Notes: generated from the letters alone by a model not told the origin. 64,000 bases of DNA from Streptomyces sp. Ag109_O5-1 (GCF_003814875.1 NZ_RKQF01000001.1:1054001-1118000); one strand, 5' to 3'; shown: positions 43,518 through 52,568, counted from the stretch's first letter. A program made the numbers and translations.

Positions 43518-44262
43518 TCACGCTACGTCCGGTCCTGCGGCTCTCCCCCACGTACGCCGGTCCCGCCCGGCTGTCTGTCGATCTGCAGCACGTGTCTTGA
43601 TCTCGTCGCGGACGATCTGGAAGTCCTTGAGCGCGAGGACGTGTTCGGTGGTGTGGCGCAGCTCGGGCGGCAGGTACTTGTCCAGTCCGTCCACGACGAT
43701 GATGCCGGACATCCCGCCGCCGGTCTGGGCCGCGGAGAGCGTGCGGGTGGTACCAGTAGATGCCGGGTTCGAGGCTCCAGGGGAATTGGTAGGCGTAGTG
43801 GTACGTCTGGCCCGGGGAGATGCTCAGGAAGATGTCGTCCGAACTCCCCGACGGCGAGACGTGCATTCCGTGCACATGGAGGTTCGTCTGCTTGTCCAGC
43901 CGGTTCTCGAATATGATCTCCATTCGGCCTCCGGGTTTGATGCGCAGGGTGGACGGCATGAACCGACCGTTGTAGGTCAGGGCCCACAGCCGCCGGCCCG
44001 CGAGTTCGACCTTCTTCCGCTCGACGACGACATGCGTCTTCAGCAGTCCGTTCTCGCTCACCAGTTGCTCCGGGTCCCGCAGTGCGGCCGTGGCCGGGCC
44101 GGTGAGGGCCGATGACGGGGAGACCGCGGCCGACCTGGACGACGCCGGCGACGCGTGGACGTGCACATCGTCCTGCGCACTGCCGCCTCAACCCGACGCC
44201 AGGACGAGCGCGGCGAGGGAGGATCCGGTCGCGGACCGCCTCCGTGCGAAGCGCGAATGCAT
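43518..44262 (-). pseudogene. Multicopper oxidase remnant (nonsense, frameshift, 3' truncation)
   Basis: A signal sequence starts at ATG 44262 (AAGGGAG upstream) and runs MHSRFARRRSATG to LVLASG, then TGA at 44188-44190 falls exactly where a lipobox Cys (TGC) is expected, before GGSAQDD. In the same frame follow cupredoxin blocks with copper ligands, NLHVHGMHVSPSGSSDD and GIYWYHPHA. There the frame shifts by two missing bases or one extra near 43738 and continues as TGGGMSGIIVVDGLDKYLPP to a stop at 43518. About 300 C-terminal residues of a normal oxidase are missing. Confidence 0.75.
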
Positions 44263-44498
44263 CCCGGTCTCCCTTTCGCCGGCGTTCCGTGTCCGACGGA
44301 AATTCCGGATCTTCGGTCGCCATCATGCACCGGAGTCGGCCGCGCCGAAATCAGCGACCCACGGAGGAGAGAGAAAGGACGTCTTCCCGCGATATCCGGG
44401 GCACCCGGGCGAATTCAGGGAGTGCTCGCGGAGAATCGGTGCTCCGCCGCCATTCGACGTGCTCCCGCAGCCATTGGCGCGACCGGAGCGGAAAAGAG

Positions 44499-44538
44499 TC
44501 AGGGGGTCATCCCGGAATCCTCCGGAATGACCCCCTGA
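44499..44538 (-). terminator. Terminator downstream of tRNA-Pro
   Basis: TCAGGGGGTCAT and ATGACCCCCTGA form a perfect 12-bp stem, extended by CCGGA/TCCGG pairs in the loop. On the minus strand the stem is followed by CTCTTTTCC, a short T-run. It lies 18 bp after the tRNA 3' end. Confidence 0.8.
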
Positions 44539-44555
44539 CCTGCGACTTTCACAAG

Positions 44556-44629
<74 letters not shown>

Positions 44630-44674
44630 CTGCGGAGTCACGCGGTGGTTTCCGCGTGATCACGCAGGTCAACA

Positions 44675-46102
44675 CTACCGCACGCGCGCGGGTGCCGGTG
44701 CCGACGGCTCCGTGACCGGGCCGGTGACGCGGGTCGCGCGGCGGACCGGGACGAGGAGCGCGGCGCCGGCGGCGGTCAGGCAGAACAGGGTGAGCAGGGC
44801 CCAGGCGTGGGTGTAGCCGGAGGCGTACGGCAGTCCGGAGGGCTGGAGCCGGCCGGTGACCAGGACGCTGGTGAGCGCGGCGCCGATGGAGCCGCCGATG
44901 GTGCGGATGTTGGCGTTCATACCGGTCGCGGCACCGGTCTGCTCGGGCGGGACGCTGCCGACGATGAGGTTGGCCATCGAGGCGAAGGCGAGGCCGATAC
45001 CGAGGCCGAACAGGCCCGCGACGACGCCGATCTGCCACCGCTCGTCGTGCCAGAGGGTGAGGAAGCCGCAGGCCAGCGCGCCGAGTGCGGCGCCCGCGGT
45101 GAGCTGCGCCTTGGCGCCGACGCGGGGTTCGAGGCGGCCGCCGAGGATGCCCGAGCCGAACATGGCGATGAGCATCGGCAGCATGAGCAGGCCGGACTCG
45201 GTGACGGTGGCGCCGAAGCCGTAGCCTGCCGAGCCGGGAGTCTGGACGAAGCCGGGGAGGAAGGACCAGATCGCGTACATGCCGGCGCCGAAGAGCAGGG
45301 CGGCCGCGTTGGTGGTCCAGACGGACGGCAGCCGCATCACGCGCAGGTCGATCAGCGGGGTGGCGGAGCGGGACTCGGTCAGCAGCCAGACGGCGAACAG
45401 GACGACGGCGGTGGCGAACAGGCCGAGCACCTTGGCCGAGCCCCAGCCCCATCGTCCGGCCTGGCTCAGCGGCAGCAGCAGTGCCACCAGCCAGGCGGAG
45501 AGCAGCCCGGCACCGAGCCAACTGACGCTGCCCTCGGCCCTCTTGGGCGACTCGGGGACGTAGCGGGCGGCGATGACGACGGTCGCGGCGACCACGGCGA
45601 CCGGGATCCAGAACAGCCAGCGGTAGTCGAGCGCCGAGACGATCGGACCGGCGGCCACGATGCCGACACCACCGCCGGCCGCGATCACCGCGGAGAGGTT
45701 GCTGATGCTGCCGCTGACCTCGGCCGGGGCGAACTCGTCCCGGATGATGCCGAAGGAGAGCGGGAACAGGGCGCCGCCGACGCCCTGGACCACCCGGGCG
45801 ACGATCAGCACGCCGATGTTCGGCGCGAGCGCGGCGAGGAGACAGCCGGCCAGGACGGTCACCAGGACGGCGACGAGGGTGCGTTTCTTGCCGATCAGGT
45901 CACCGGCGCGGCCGAGTATCGGGGTGAAGACCGAGGCGGACAGCAGATAGGCCGTCATCACCCAGGTCGCGGTGGACTGCGAGGTGTGCAGGGCGTGCTG
46001 GACCGTCGGCAGGGCCGGCGCGACCAGTGACTGGAGCATGGAGAACACGCCGGCACCGGTCGCGAGGACCGCGAAGGTGAGGCGGGTGGACTTCCGGGGC
46101 AT
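44675..46102 (-). CDS. MFS drug/H+ antiporter, DHA2-like (14 TMS)
   Basis: A 475-residue polytopic membrane protein with about 14 helices. Motif A is GRAGDLIGKKRTL (about residues 64-76), and VVQGVGGALFPLSFGIIRDEF (motif B region) and GIVAAGPIVSALDYRWLFWI (motif C-like) follow, as in EmrB/QacA-type exporters. It should extrude hydrophobic compounds across the cell membrane. The start ATG 46102 lies 113 bp from two TGGAGG palindromes and 208 bp from the divergent TetR start, suggesting TetR control. Confidence 0.9.
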   Translation of the reverse strand: MPRKSTRLTFAVLATGAGVFSMLQSLVAPALPTVQHALHTSQSTATWVMTAYLLSASVFTPILGRAGDLIGKKRTLVAVLVTVLAGCLLAALAPNIGVLIVARVVQGVGGALFPLSFGIIRDEFAPAEVSGSISNLSAVIAAGGGVGIVAAGPIVSALDYRWLFWIPVAVVAATVVIAARYVPESPKRAEGSVSWLGAGLLSAWLVALLLPLSQAGRWGWGSAKVLGLFATAVVLFAVWLLTESRSATPLIDLRVMRLPSVWTTNAAALLFGAGMYAIWSFLPGFVQTPGSAGYGFGATVTESGLLMLPMLIAMFGSGILGGRLEPRVGAKAQLTAGAALGALACGFLTLWHDERWQIGVVAGLFGLGIGLAFASMANLIVGSVPPEQTGAATGMNANIRTIGGSIGAALTSVLVTGRLQPSGLPYASGYTHAWALLTLFCLTAAGAALLVPVRRATRVTGPVTEPSAPAPARVR

Positions 46103-46214
46103 GAAGGAGCCTCTCCGGCATCGGAACGGAGGGAGATGAGAGATGTCCGGGTGCGTGCGGGAGGGCCGGTACCGGGCCGCGTCCGGCCATGGCGTCGCCG
46201 CTCCGCACTGCTAA

Positions 46215-46253
46215 AGTGGAGGTACTCCTCCACTCTACTGGAGGCAAGCCTCC
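46215..46253. promoter_or_regulatory. Two palindromic operators between MFS and TetR genes
   Basis: AGTGGAGG-TACT-CCTCCACT (46215-46234) and GGAGGC-AA-GCCTCC (46240-46253) are perfect inverted repeats sharing the half site GGAGG. Their position in the divergent promoter makes them likely TetR binding sites. Confidence 0.65.
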
Positions 46254-46310
46254 GCTTCAACCGAAGTTGAGGAATCCCTCCGGTTCATCTCTGTCGCACG
46301 GGAGGCAGCA

Positions 46311-46889
46311 ATGACGGACACCACGTTCCCCGTCAGTGAGATCGTCGCGTCCCGGCGGCCGCACCGTAAGGACGCGGCCCGCAACTACGACGCGCTGATC
46401 GCGGCCGCCCGCGAGGCATTCGCCGAGCACGGCGCGGACGCCTCCCTGGAGGACGTCGCCCGCCGCGCGGGGGTCGGGATCGGCACCCTGTACCGGAACT
46501 TCCCCACCCGCCGCGATCTCTTCGAGAGCGTCTACGCGGACGAGGTCAACGCGCTGTGCCGGGCGGCCGTGGAACTGTCCGAACGTGAGCCGTGGGAGGC
46601 GCTGACGTCCTGGCTGGACCGCTTCACCGGCTACATGGTCACCAAGCGGGCGGTGCGGGAGGCGCTCAACGACGAGTCGGAGATCTTCTCGGCCTGCCGG
46701 GACTCGATGTACGCGGCCGGCGGCCCGCTCCTGGAAAGAGCCCAGAAGGCGGGCGTGGTCCGCACCGACATGGAGATCGGCGACCTGCTGCGGATGGTCT
46801 CCGGAATCACGGCGACAGCTTTCGAGGACGACGCCCAGCGCGACCGGGTGATGGGCATCGCCCTGGACGGCGTACGAACGCTGCGGTAA
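46311..46889 (+). CDS. TetR-family transcriptional regulator
   Basis: A 192-residue regulator. The N-terminal DNA-binding domain holds AAREAFAEHGADASLEDVAR and AGVGIGTLYRNFPTRRDLFE (about residues 37-76), the TetR helix-turn-helix. The C-terminal domain would bind an inducer. The start ATG 46311 has GGAGG upstream. It is divergent from the MFS exporter, which it probably represses through the palindromes at 46215-46253. Confidence 0.9.
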   Translation: MTDTTFPVSEIVASRRPHRKDAARNYDALIAAAREAFAEHGADASLEDVARRAGVGIGTLYRNFPTRRDLFESVYADEVNALCRAAVELSEREPWEALTSWLDRFTGYMVTKRAVREALNDESEIFSACRDSMYAAGGPLLERAQKAGVVRTDMEIGDLLRMVSGITATAFEDDAQRDRVMGIALDGVRTLR

Positions 46890-46968
46890 GCGCCCCCTCA
46901 GGGGCGCGGGGCTGGTCTCGGCCTGCGGCTCCGGCGCGTGGGCGCGACCAGCCCCCGCCGGCCCGCAG
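46890..46968. repeat. Streptomycete intergenic repeat element, copy 2
   Basis: A hairpin GCGCCCC-CTCA-GGGGCGC followed by GGGGCTGG and CGTGGGCGCGACCAGCCCCC closely resembles the element at 25122. It lies between convergent genes, immediately after the TetR stop, and probably serves as terminator. Confidence 0.7.
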
Positions 46969-46983
46969 GTCACCACTCACCGT

Positions 46984-48060
46984 TCATCCCCTCTCCCGAA
47001 CCTCTCTCCCTTCGTACGCGGCCCGAAGCACCCTCAACGCATCCCCGGTCGTCACCGGCCTGGGATTCGCATACGCCTGCCCCGCGACCTGCCCCGCGGC
47101 CACCGCCAAGTCGGCCTCCTTCAGGCCGAGTTCGGCCAGCGACCGGGGTGCGCCGAGACAACCCGCCAGCTCCTGCAAGGCGCCGGGCGCGTCGTCCGCC
47201 CCCAGTGCACGCGCCACCGTCGCCGCCGCCTCCGGAACAGCCACCGCGTTGAAGGCAAGCACATACGGCAGCACGACCGTGTGGGTCTCGGCGTGCGGAA
47301 GCCCGAACGTGCCGCCGAGGACATGGCACAGCTTGTGGTGCAGGCCCATGGTGGTGGCGCCGAGGCAGGCCCCGCACAGCCAGGCGCCGTACAGGGCGCG
47401 GGAGCGGGCCGGTACCGAGTCCGGGGCGGCGGCGACCTCGGGGAGTGCCCCGGCCATCGCGCGTACGCCCTCCTCGGCCATCAGCGCGACCAGCGGCGAG
47501 CCGTCGGGGGCGTACAGCGCCTCGACGGCGTGGGCGAGGGCGTTGATCCCGCTGGTCACCGAGAGCGGGACGGGCAGGGAGAGGGTGAGCTCGGGGTCGT
47601 AGACGACACTGCGCGGCAGGACGACGGGGTCGCGGCCGGTGCGTTTGGCGCCGTGCTCGGTCAGGCCCCAGACCGGGGTCATCTCGGAGCCCGCGTAGGT
47701 CGAGGGCACGGCGATCAGCGGGAGGCCGGTGCGCAGGGCGATCGCCTTGCCGAGGCCGATGGCCGAGCCGCCGCCGACGGCCACACAGCCGTCGGCGCCC
47801 GCCGCCCGGGCCGCCTCCACGCCCCGGTCGGCGACCTCCACGGGGACGTGCATCCGGGCCCCGGTGTGCAGGCCCGCGCAGGCCGGGCCGAGCGAGTCGG
47901 CGACCGCCCGGGCGGTGTCCGCGCCCCGCTCGCCGCTGAGCACCAGCAGCCGCCGCAGACCCAGGTGCCGGGCCTCCTCGGCGGTCGCGGTGAGCGCGGC
48001 ACCGGGCCGGAAGACGACCCGGGCGGGCCTCGTCTCGTAAACGAAATCGAAGGGGTTCAC
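46984..48060 (-). CDS. Maleylacetate reductase
   Basis: A 358-residue iron-type alcohol dehydrogenase fold enzyme. The nucleotide-binding block VAVGGGSAIGLGKAIAL (about residues 92-108), LPLIAVPSTYAGSEMTP (about 114) and the metal-site segment GLHHKLCHVLGGTFGLPHAE (about 238-257) are those of maleylacetate reductases, which reduce maleylacetate to 3-oxoadipate. The start GTG 48060 overlaps the stop of the ring-cleavage dioxygenase (GTGA), confirming the pair as the lower hydroxyquinol pathway. Confidence 0.9.
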   Translation of the reverse strand: MNPFDFVYETRPARVVFRPGAALTATAEEARHLGLRRLLVLSGERGADTARAVADSLGPACAGLHTGARMHVPVEVADRGVEAARAAGADGCVAVGGGSAIGLGKAIALRTGLPLIAVPSTYAGSEMTPVWGLTEHGAKRTGRDPVVLPRSVVYDPELTLSLPVPLSVTSGINALAHAVEALYAPDGSPLVALMAEEGVRAMAGALPEVAAAPDSVPARSRALYGAWLCGACLGATTMGLHHKLCHVLGGTFGLPHAETHTVVLPYVLAFNAVAVPEAAATVARALGADDAPGALQELAGCLGAPRSLAELGLKEADLAVAAGQVAGQAYANPRPVTTGDALRVLRAAYEGREVRERG

Positions 48061-48914
48061 GACCGCTCCAGTACGAGGTCGAAGCGGGCGTGCCGGAACG
48101 GGTTCGGCACGCCGAACTCCCTGGCCAGGGACGGTTCGTCGGTCGGGGTGAAGTCCTTCACCAGGCTTTCCTTCACCGCGAAGACCGCGTCGGAGTCCAG
48201 GTATTCGCCGCCGGCGACGAAGATGTGCGTGGTGACCGGCGTGTGTCCCTCGGCCGAGACGATGAAGTGGATGTGGGCGGGGCGGTAGGGATGCCGTCCG
48301 GTGGCCTTCAGCAGGGTGCCCACCGGACCGTCGGTGGGGATCGGGTAGGCGCTGGGCACGCAGGTACGGAACCGGAAGCGGCCTTCGTCGTCCGCCGTGA
48401 ACAGGCCGCGGCCGTTTCCGGGAGGCTGCACGTCGGGCTGCTGGACGTCGTAGAAGCCGTGCGGGTCGGCCTGCCAGACGTCCAGGACCGCGCCGGGCAG
48501 CGGGGTGCCGTCGGCGGAGCGGACGACACCGGTGACCACACAGGGCTCGCCGTCGCCGACCAGGTCGATGGTGTCGCCGAGAGCACGGACCGGGGACTCG
48601 GTCATATGGAAGGGGCCGAGTACCGTCGACTCCGTACGGTCCGGCTCGCTCTGCCCGTTGACCGTCTCGACCAGCATCGACAGGCCCAGCACGTCGGAGA
48701 GCAGGATGAACTCCTGCCGGGTGTCGGTGCAGGTCTGTCCGGTCGCGGTGAGGAACGCGATCGCGGCCTCCCACTCGCGCTGCGTCAGCCGGGTCTCGCT
48801 CGCGAACGCGTGCAGATGGCGGATCAGCGCGGTGAGCAGTTCGCGCAGCCGGGGGTCGTCGGTGCCGTGGAGGCTGTCGACGGCCTGCGCGGTGACCGCG
48901 TCTTCGGTTGTCAT
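48057..48914 (-). CDS. Hydroxyquinol 1,2-dioxygenase (intradiol)
   Basis: A 285-residue intradiol dioxygenase. An N-terminal helical dimerisation region (TQREWEAAIAFLTATGQTC) precedes the catalytic beta domain: LGPFHMTESPV (about 97), VLDVWQADPHGFYDVQQPD with the first Tyr ligand (about 143-161), Tyr in PSAYPIPTDGPV and the two His ligands in HPYRPAHIHF (about 208). Non-haem Fe(III) would cleave hydroxyquinol to maleylacetate. The start is ATG 48914. The hydroxylase that would make hydroxyquinol is not encoded here. Confidence 0.88.
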   Translation of the reverse strand: MTTEDAVTAQAVDSLHGTDDPRLRELLTALIRHLHAFASETRLTQREWEAAIAFLTATGQTCTDTRQEFILLSDVLGLSMLVETVNGQSEPDRTESTVLGPFHMTESPVRALGDTIDLVGDGEPCVVTGVVRSADGTPLPGAVLDVWQADPHGFYDVQQPDVQPPGNGRGLFTADDEGRFRFRTCVPSAYPIPTDGPVGTLLKATGRHPYRPAHIHFIVSAEGHTPVTTHIFVAGGEYLDSDAVFAVKESLVKDFTPTDEPSLAREFGVPNPFRHARFDLVLERS

Positions 48915-49057
48915 GCCGGCTCCTTGCCCGGAGGAACAGTGACCTTGAGTGATCGTAAACCCGTTTACCGTTCAATGAACCGGATCCGGACCCGGGCCCG
49001 GAACCGTGTCCGGAACCGGACCCCGGCGCGGGTCTGGAACCGTGTCCGGACCCGTGT

Positions 49058-49570
49058 CTACTTGATGAGCGCGTTGGCCACCACCACGATCACCCCGAGC
49101 ATCGCGTCCACCATGCCGATCAGGACGGCGGCGAGCCAACTCCGCGCCGACCAGCGGGCGGTGACGATGCCGAGGCCGAACAGGATCACGATGTTCAGGA
49201 CGAACGCCGGGTACTCGACGCCCTTCGGCGGCCACCAGCCCCAGCCGGCGCCCGCCAGCAGGAACACCGTGGGCAGGACGGCCACGACCAGCGGCCACTC
49301 GTCGGCCAGGGTGCGCAGCACGTCCCAGCGCCGGTGCGGGGCGCGTTCGGCGATGTAGTGGGCGTAGCCGTGGGCCAGGGCGGACGCGCAGGCGGTGACC
49401 ACGAGCCAGACGGCGTCGTAGCGGCGGCTGGCGGCGGAGGTGTGGCCGTACTGGGTGAGGGCGGCGACCATCGAGCAGGCCAGCACGGCGCCGTAGACCC
49501 CGCCGAACAGGACGGCCTCGCGGGTGTCGTGCGCGCGGGGCTGGGCGACGGTCGCCGTGGAGTCGGCCAT
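49058..49570 (-). CDS. Integral membrane protein of unknown function
   Basis: A protein of about 170 residues with four to five hydrophobic helices (AVLFGGVYGAVLACSMVAAL, WLVVTACASALAHGYAHYI, WPLVVAVLPTVFLLAG, FVLNIVILFGLGIVTA, WLAAVLIGMVDAMLGVIVVV). The pattern ALAHGYAHYIAERAP is Hisx2-like but no known family is evident to me. The start is uncertain: ATG 49570 or one of several upstream GTG codons. The stretch 48960-49057 beyond its stop carries only imperfect CCGGAACCGTGTC-type repeats. Confidence 0.6.
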   Translation of the reverse strand: MADSTATVAQPRAHDTREAVLFGGVYGAVLACSMVAALTQYGHTSAASRRYDAVWLVVTACASALAHGYAHYIAERAPHRRWDVLRTLADEWPLVVAVLPTVFLLAGAGWGWWPPKGVEYPAFVLNIVILFGLGIVTARWSARSWLAAVLIGMVDAMLGVIVVVANALIK

Positions 49571-49700
49571 GCCCTCCACGATCACCTGGACCCGGTCCGC
49601 CCGCCACTCCGCGCGGCCCGACGAAGTGTCCTCCCACCAGGCCCGATGCCCCACACCCTGTACACATCCCGGCGGCCGTCGGGCTCGCTAGGGTCGCCGT

Positions 49701-50048
49701 ATGACGACGCACAGCTTCGCTCTCCACATCCCCGACGCCGAGCTCGAACCCGACCCGCTCGACCCGGCGCAGATCGTCTCCGGAACGCCCGAGGTCACCG
49801 GCAAGGTGGTCTGGGAGTCGGCCGACGGGAAGCAGATCCGCGGGATCTGGCAGATCACGCCGGGGGTGGTCACCGACACCGAGGCGGACGAGCTGTTCGT
49901 GGTGGTCAGCGGCTCGGCGACGATCGAGGTCGAGGGCGGGGCGACGTTCGGTGTGGGCCCCGGGGACATGGCCGTGCTGCGCGCGGGCGACCGTACGACG
50001 TGGACGGTGCACGAGACGCTGCGCAAGGCGTACTCGATCAATCTGTGA
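49701..50048 (+). CDS. Cupin-domain protein, probably leaderless
   Basis: A 115-residue single cupin. The two family motifs are degenerate: GIWQITPGVVTDTEADELFV (about residues 48-67) and GPGDMAVLRAGDRTTWTVHE (about 87). Such small cupins bind a metal or sugar-like ligand; none is known here. TAGGGT at 49689-49694 ends six bases before ATG 49701, the spacing of a leaderless actinobacterial promoter, and no ribosome site is visible. Confidence 0.8.
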   Translation: MTTHSFALHIPDAELEPDPLDPAQIVSGTPEVTGKVVWESADGKQIRGIWQITPGVVTDTEADELFVVVSGSATIEVEGGATFGVGPGDMAVLRAGDRTTWTVHETLRKAYSINL

Positions 50049-50074
50049 GAACCGGTCCCTCAGCGGGGCCCGGC

Positions 50075-51106
50075 TCAGCGCACCGTCGAGGTGGGCATGT
50101 TGTACGGCGTGACCACCTGGATCGCCGACGGCAGGGTCGGTCCCGCCGGGGGCAGCGCACCCTGGGCGCGCATCACCAGGTGGCAGGCCTCGCGCATGTC
50201 CTGGCGCAGGTCGTGGTGGAGGACGGCGGACAGGCGGTGCTCGCGCAGCAGGCGGGTGTTGTCGTGGTCGAGGTCGTGGGCGATGAAGACCGCGCACTCC
50301 CGGCCCAGTTCGGCGAAGGCGCGCAGGGTCGCGATGTTGCCGCCGCCGATCGAGTAGACGGCGCGGATCTCCGGATCGCGTTCGAGGGCGGCGCGGACCA
50401 GGTCGTACTGGGTGGCGTCCAGGCCCTGCCCTTCCGTGATCTCGACCAGGGTGCGCTCGGGATGGGTGGCCCGCATGACGCTGCGGAAGCCCATCTCGCG
50501 CTCCTCCTCGTTGCGGAAGAAGCCGCTGCTCAGGCTGGTGAGGACATTGCCGGGCCGGTCGCCGAGCCACTGCCCCATCAGATAGGCCGCGGTGGCGCCG
50601 GTGGCGCGGTTGTCGCTGCCGACATAGGCAAGCCGGCCGCTCGCGGGCAGGTCGGTGACCAGGGTGACGACCGGGATCTCCGCCGAGCGCAGGCGCCCGA
50701 CGGCGGCGGTGACCTCGGGCACGTCCGGCGCCTTGAGGATCACCCCTTGCGAGCCCCGGCGGGCTATCCGGTCCAGCGTCCGCACCAGTTCCTCCACCGG
50801 CCCGGTCTCCCGGAAGTGGAACCGGGAGCGGACCACGGCCGGATGCAGCGACGGCAGCTCGGCCTCCAGCGCGCCGCGCACGGCCGTGGTGAACCGCTCC
50901 GGCGCCTGCATCACGATGTCGACCATGAAGGTGCGGCCCACCAGCCGAACCTGGGTGCGCTGCCGGTCCAGATCGGCGATCGCCTGCCGCACCTCCCGCT
51001 CGGTGCTCTCCCGCACCCCGCCCCGGCCGTTCAGCACGCGGTCCACGGTGGCCTCGCTCAGCCCTGCCTGACGTGCGATTTCACGGATCGGGAAGGGATG
51101 GCCCAC
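50075..51106 (-). CDS. LacI-family transcriptional regulator
   Basis: A 343-residue regulator. The N-terminal helix-turn-helix is IREIARQAGLSEATVDRVLN (residues 6-25) with the hinge helix after it, and the rest is a periplasmic-binding-protein-like effector domain (VYSIGGGNIATLRAFAEL at about 250). The start GTG 51106 has AAGGAG seven bases upstream; the frame extends further but into intergenic sequence. It is divergent from the PhyH-like dioxygenase and likely controls the adjacent inositol genes, with an inositol-type ligand inferred. Confidence 0.87.
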   Translation of the reverse strand: MGHPFPIREIARQAGLSEATVDRVLNGRGGVRESTEREVRQAIADLDRQRTQVRLVGRTFMVDIVMQAPERFTTAVRGALEAELPSLHPAVVRSRFHFRETGPVEELVRTLDRIARRGSQGVILKAPDVPEVTAAVGRLRSAEIPVVTLVTDLPASGRLAYVGSDNRATGATAAYLMGQWLGDRPGNVLTSLSSGFFRNEEEREMGFRSVMRATHPERTLVEITEGQGLDATQYDLVRAALERDPEIRAVYSIGGGNIATLRAFAELGRECAVFIAHDLDHDNTRLLREHRLSAVLHHDLRQDMREACHLVMRAQGALPPAGPTLPSAIQVVTPYNMPTSTVR

Positions 51107-51264
51107 AGCCTGGCTCCTTGAGGGGTTTTTGATGGACTGCTGCTGGTTGTTCGAGGGGTTTGTACTGACAAGAATGACAGAGCCGTGCCGCACCCGTGAC
51201 GGCGACCGTGCCCCCGACCGCGACCGCGACGGGGATCGCGACCGCGACCGAAAGAAGGACGCCG

Positions 51265-52431
51265 ATGTCCCTCGCAGCCGAACAGGGCCGCCCCTGGCTG
51301 TCGCCGCAGGACTGCGACCTCGACACCTTCCGTGCGCTGGTCGAGCGGACCACCGACCCGGGCGCCTACCCGTACGCCTCGGCGGTCGAGGGCAACGTCC
51401 TCGTCTACGACAGTGAGCGGCTGCGCATCACCGACGCGCCCCACGAGGTGCGGACCGAACTCGTGCGCGCCCTGACCGACGGCCCCGGTGTGGTCGTCTT
51501 CAGGGGCGCGTTCCCCGACCCGAAGGTGGTCGACCGGGCCACGGCGGTGTTCGGGGCGCTGATCTCGGAGCAGAACGAGTCGGGCGCCGGGGCGGGCGAC
51601 CACTTCGCGAAGCCGGGTGCCAACGAACGGGTGTGGAACGCCCTGGAGAAGGCCGCGCTCTACGACCCCGAGGCGTTCGCCGACTACTACGCCAACGACA
51701 TCGTGGCCCTGGTCTCCCATGCCTGGCTGGGCCCCGGCTACCAGATCACCTCGCAGATCAACGTGGTCAACCCGGGCGGCGCCGCCCAGCTCCCGCACCG
51801 CGACTACCACCTCGGCTTCCTCTCCGACGAGACCGCCGCGGCCTACCCGGCGCATGTGCACCGCCTCTCCCCCGTGCTCACCCTGCAGGGCGCGGTCGCC
51901 CACTGCGACATGCCGGTGGAGTCGGGGCCGACCATGTACCTGCCGTACTCGCAGACCTACGAGCCGGGCTATCTGGCCTGGCGGCGGCCGGAGTTCCGGG
52001 ACTACTTCAAGGCCAACCATGTGCAGGTGCCGCTGGCGAAGGGCGACGCGGTGTTCTTCAACCCCGCGGTGTTCCACGCGGCCGGCACCAACCGGACCCT
52101 CGACGTGCGCCGGATGGCCAACCTGCTCCAGGTGTCCTCGGCCTTCGGGCGGGCCATGGAGAGCGTGGATCGGGAGGCGGTGGCCAACGCCGTCTACCCG
52201 GTGCTGCGCCGGCGCCGCTCGGAGGGGGCGTCCGAGGCGTGGCTGGAGCATGTCATCGCCGCGAGCGCGGAGGGCTACCCGTTCCCGACCAACCTCGACA
52301 GCGATCCGCCGGTCGACGGCATGGCCCCGCCCTCGCAGGCGGACCTCGTACGGCGGGCGCTGCGCGAGGGCCTGTTGCCGCGGGTGCTGCGGGACGAACT
52401 GCGGGCCGCCGCCGCCCGGCGCGAGAGCTGA
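51265..52431 (+). CDS. Phytanoyl-CoA dioxygenase (PhyH) family Fe(II)/2-oxoglutarate enzyme
   Basis: A 388-residue non-haem iron oxygenase. The HxD iron motif is LPHRDYHLGF (about residues 174-183), and a distal His in NPAVFHAAGTNRTLDVRR (about 264) with Arg further on completes the 2-His-1-Asp/2-oxoglutarate site. The start ATG 51265 has GAAGGA about seven bases upstream. It sits between the LacI regulator and an inositol dehydrogenase, so it may modify an inositol derivative. The upstream leader 51190-51250 holds a GACCGCGACCG-type simple repeat. Confidence 0.82.
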   Translation: MSLAAEQGRPWLSPQDCDLDTFRALVERTTDPGAYPYASAVEGNVLVYDSERLRITDAPHEVRTELVRALTDGPGVVVFRGAFPDPKVVDRATAVFGALISEQNESGAGAGDHFAKPGANERVWNALEKAALYDPEAFADYYANDIVALVSHAWLGPGYQITSQINVVNPGGAAQLPHRDYHLGFLSDETAAAYPAHVHRLSPVLTLQGAVAHCDMPVESGPTMYLPYSQTYEPGYLAWRRPEFRDYFKANHVQVPLAKGDAVFFNPAVFHAAGTNRTLDVRRMANLLQVSSAFGRAMESVDREAVANAVYPVLRRRRSEGASEAWLEHVIAASAEGYPFPTNLDSDPPVDGMAPPSQADLVRRALREGLLPRVLRDELRAAAARRES

Positions 52432-52477
52432 GAAAAGACGTCGCGGTGCCGTTCTTCGCGATGCGTACGGCGGTCGC

Positions 52478-52536
52478 CGACGTGGTCGCACCCAAGCGGC
52501 CGTAGCCGCATATCGACACAGCCCCGCGCCCCCGAC
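52478..52536 (-). repeat. Streptomycete intergenic repeat element, copy 3 (inverted)
   Basis: Read on the minus strand, GGGGCGCGGGGCTGTGTCGA and the following GCGGCTACGGCCGCTTGGGT match the element at 25122 with a few changes. It lies between the PhyH-like gene and the inositol dehydrogenase gene, in the same direction of transcription, so it may modulate read-through. Confidence 0.65.
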
Positions 52537-52568
52537 GGGGTGCATTCACATCAAGGAGTAACACGCCC

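Noticed and set aside
44263..44498. A small gene in the gap before tRNA-Pro
   Set aside because: Short frames exist on both strands but none has a ribosome site, a recognisable domain or consistent codon usage; only the terminator at 44499 is supported.
52432..52568. A short peptide frame after the PhyH-like gene
   Set aside because: The sequence is explained by the inverted intergenic repeat and the iolG ribosome site; no leader motif is present.
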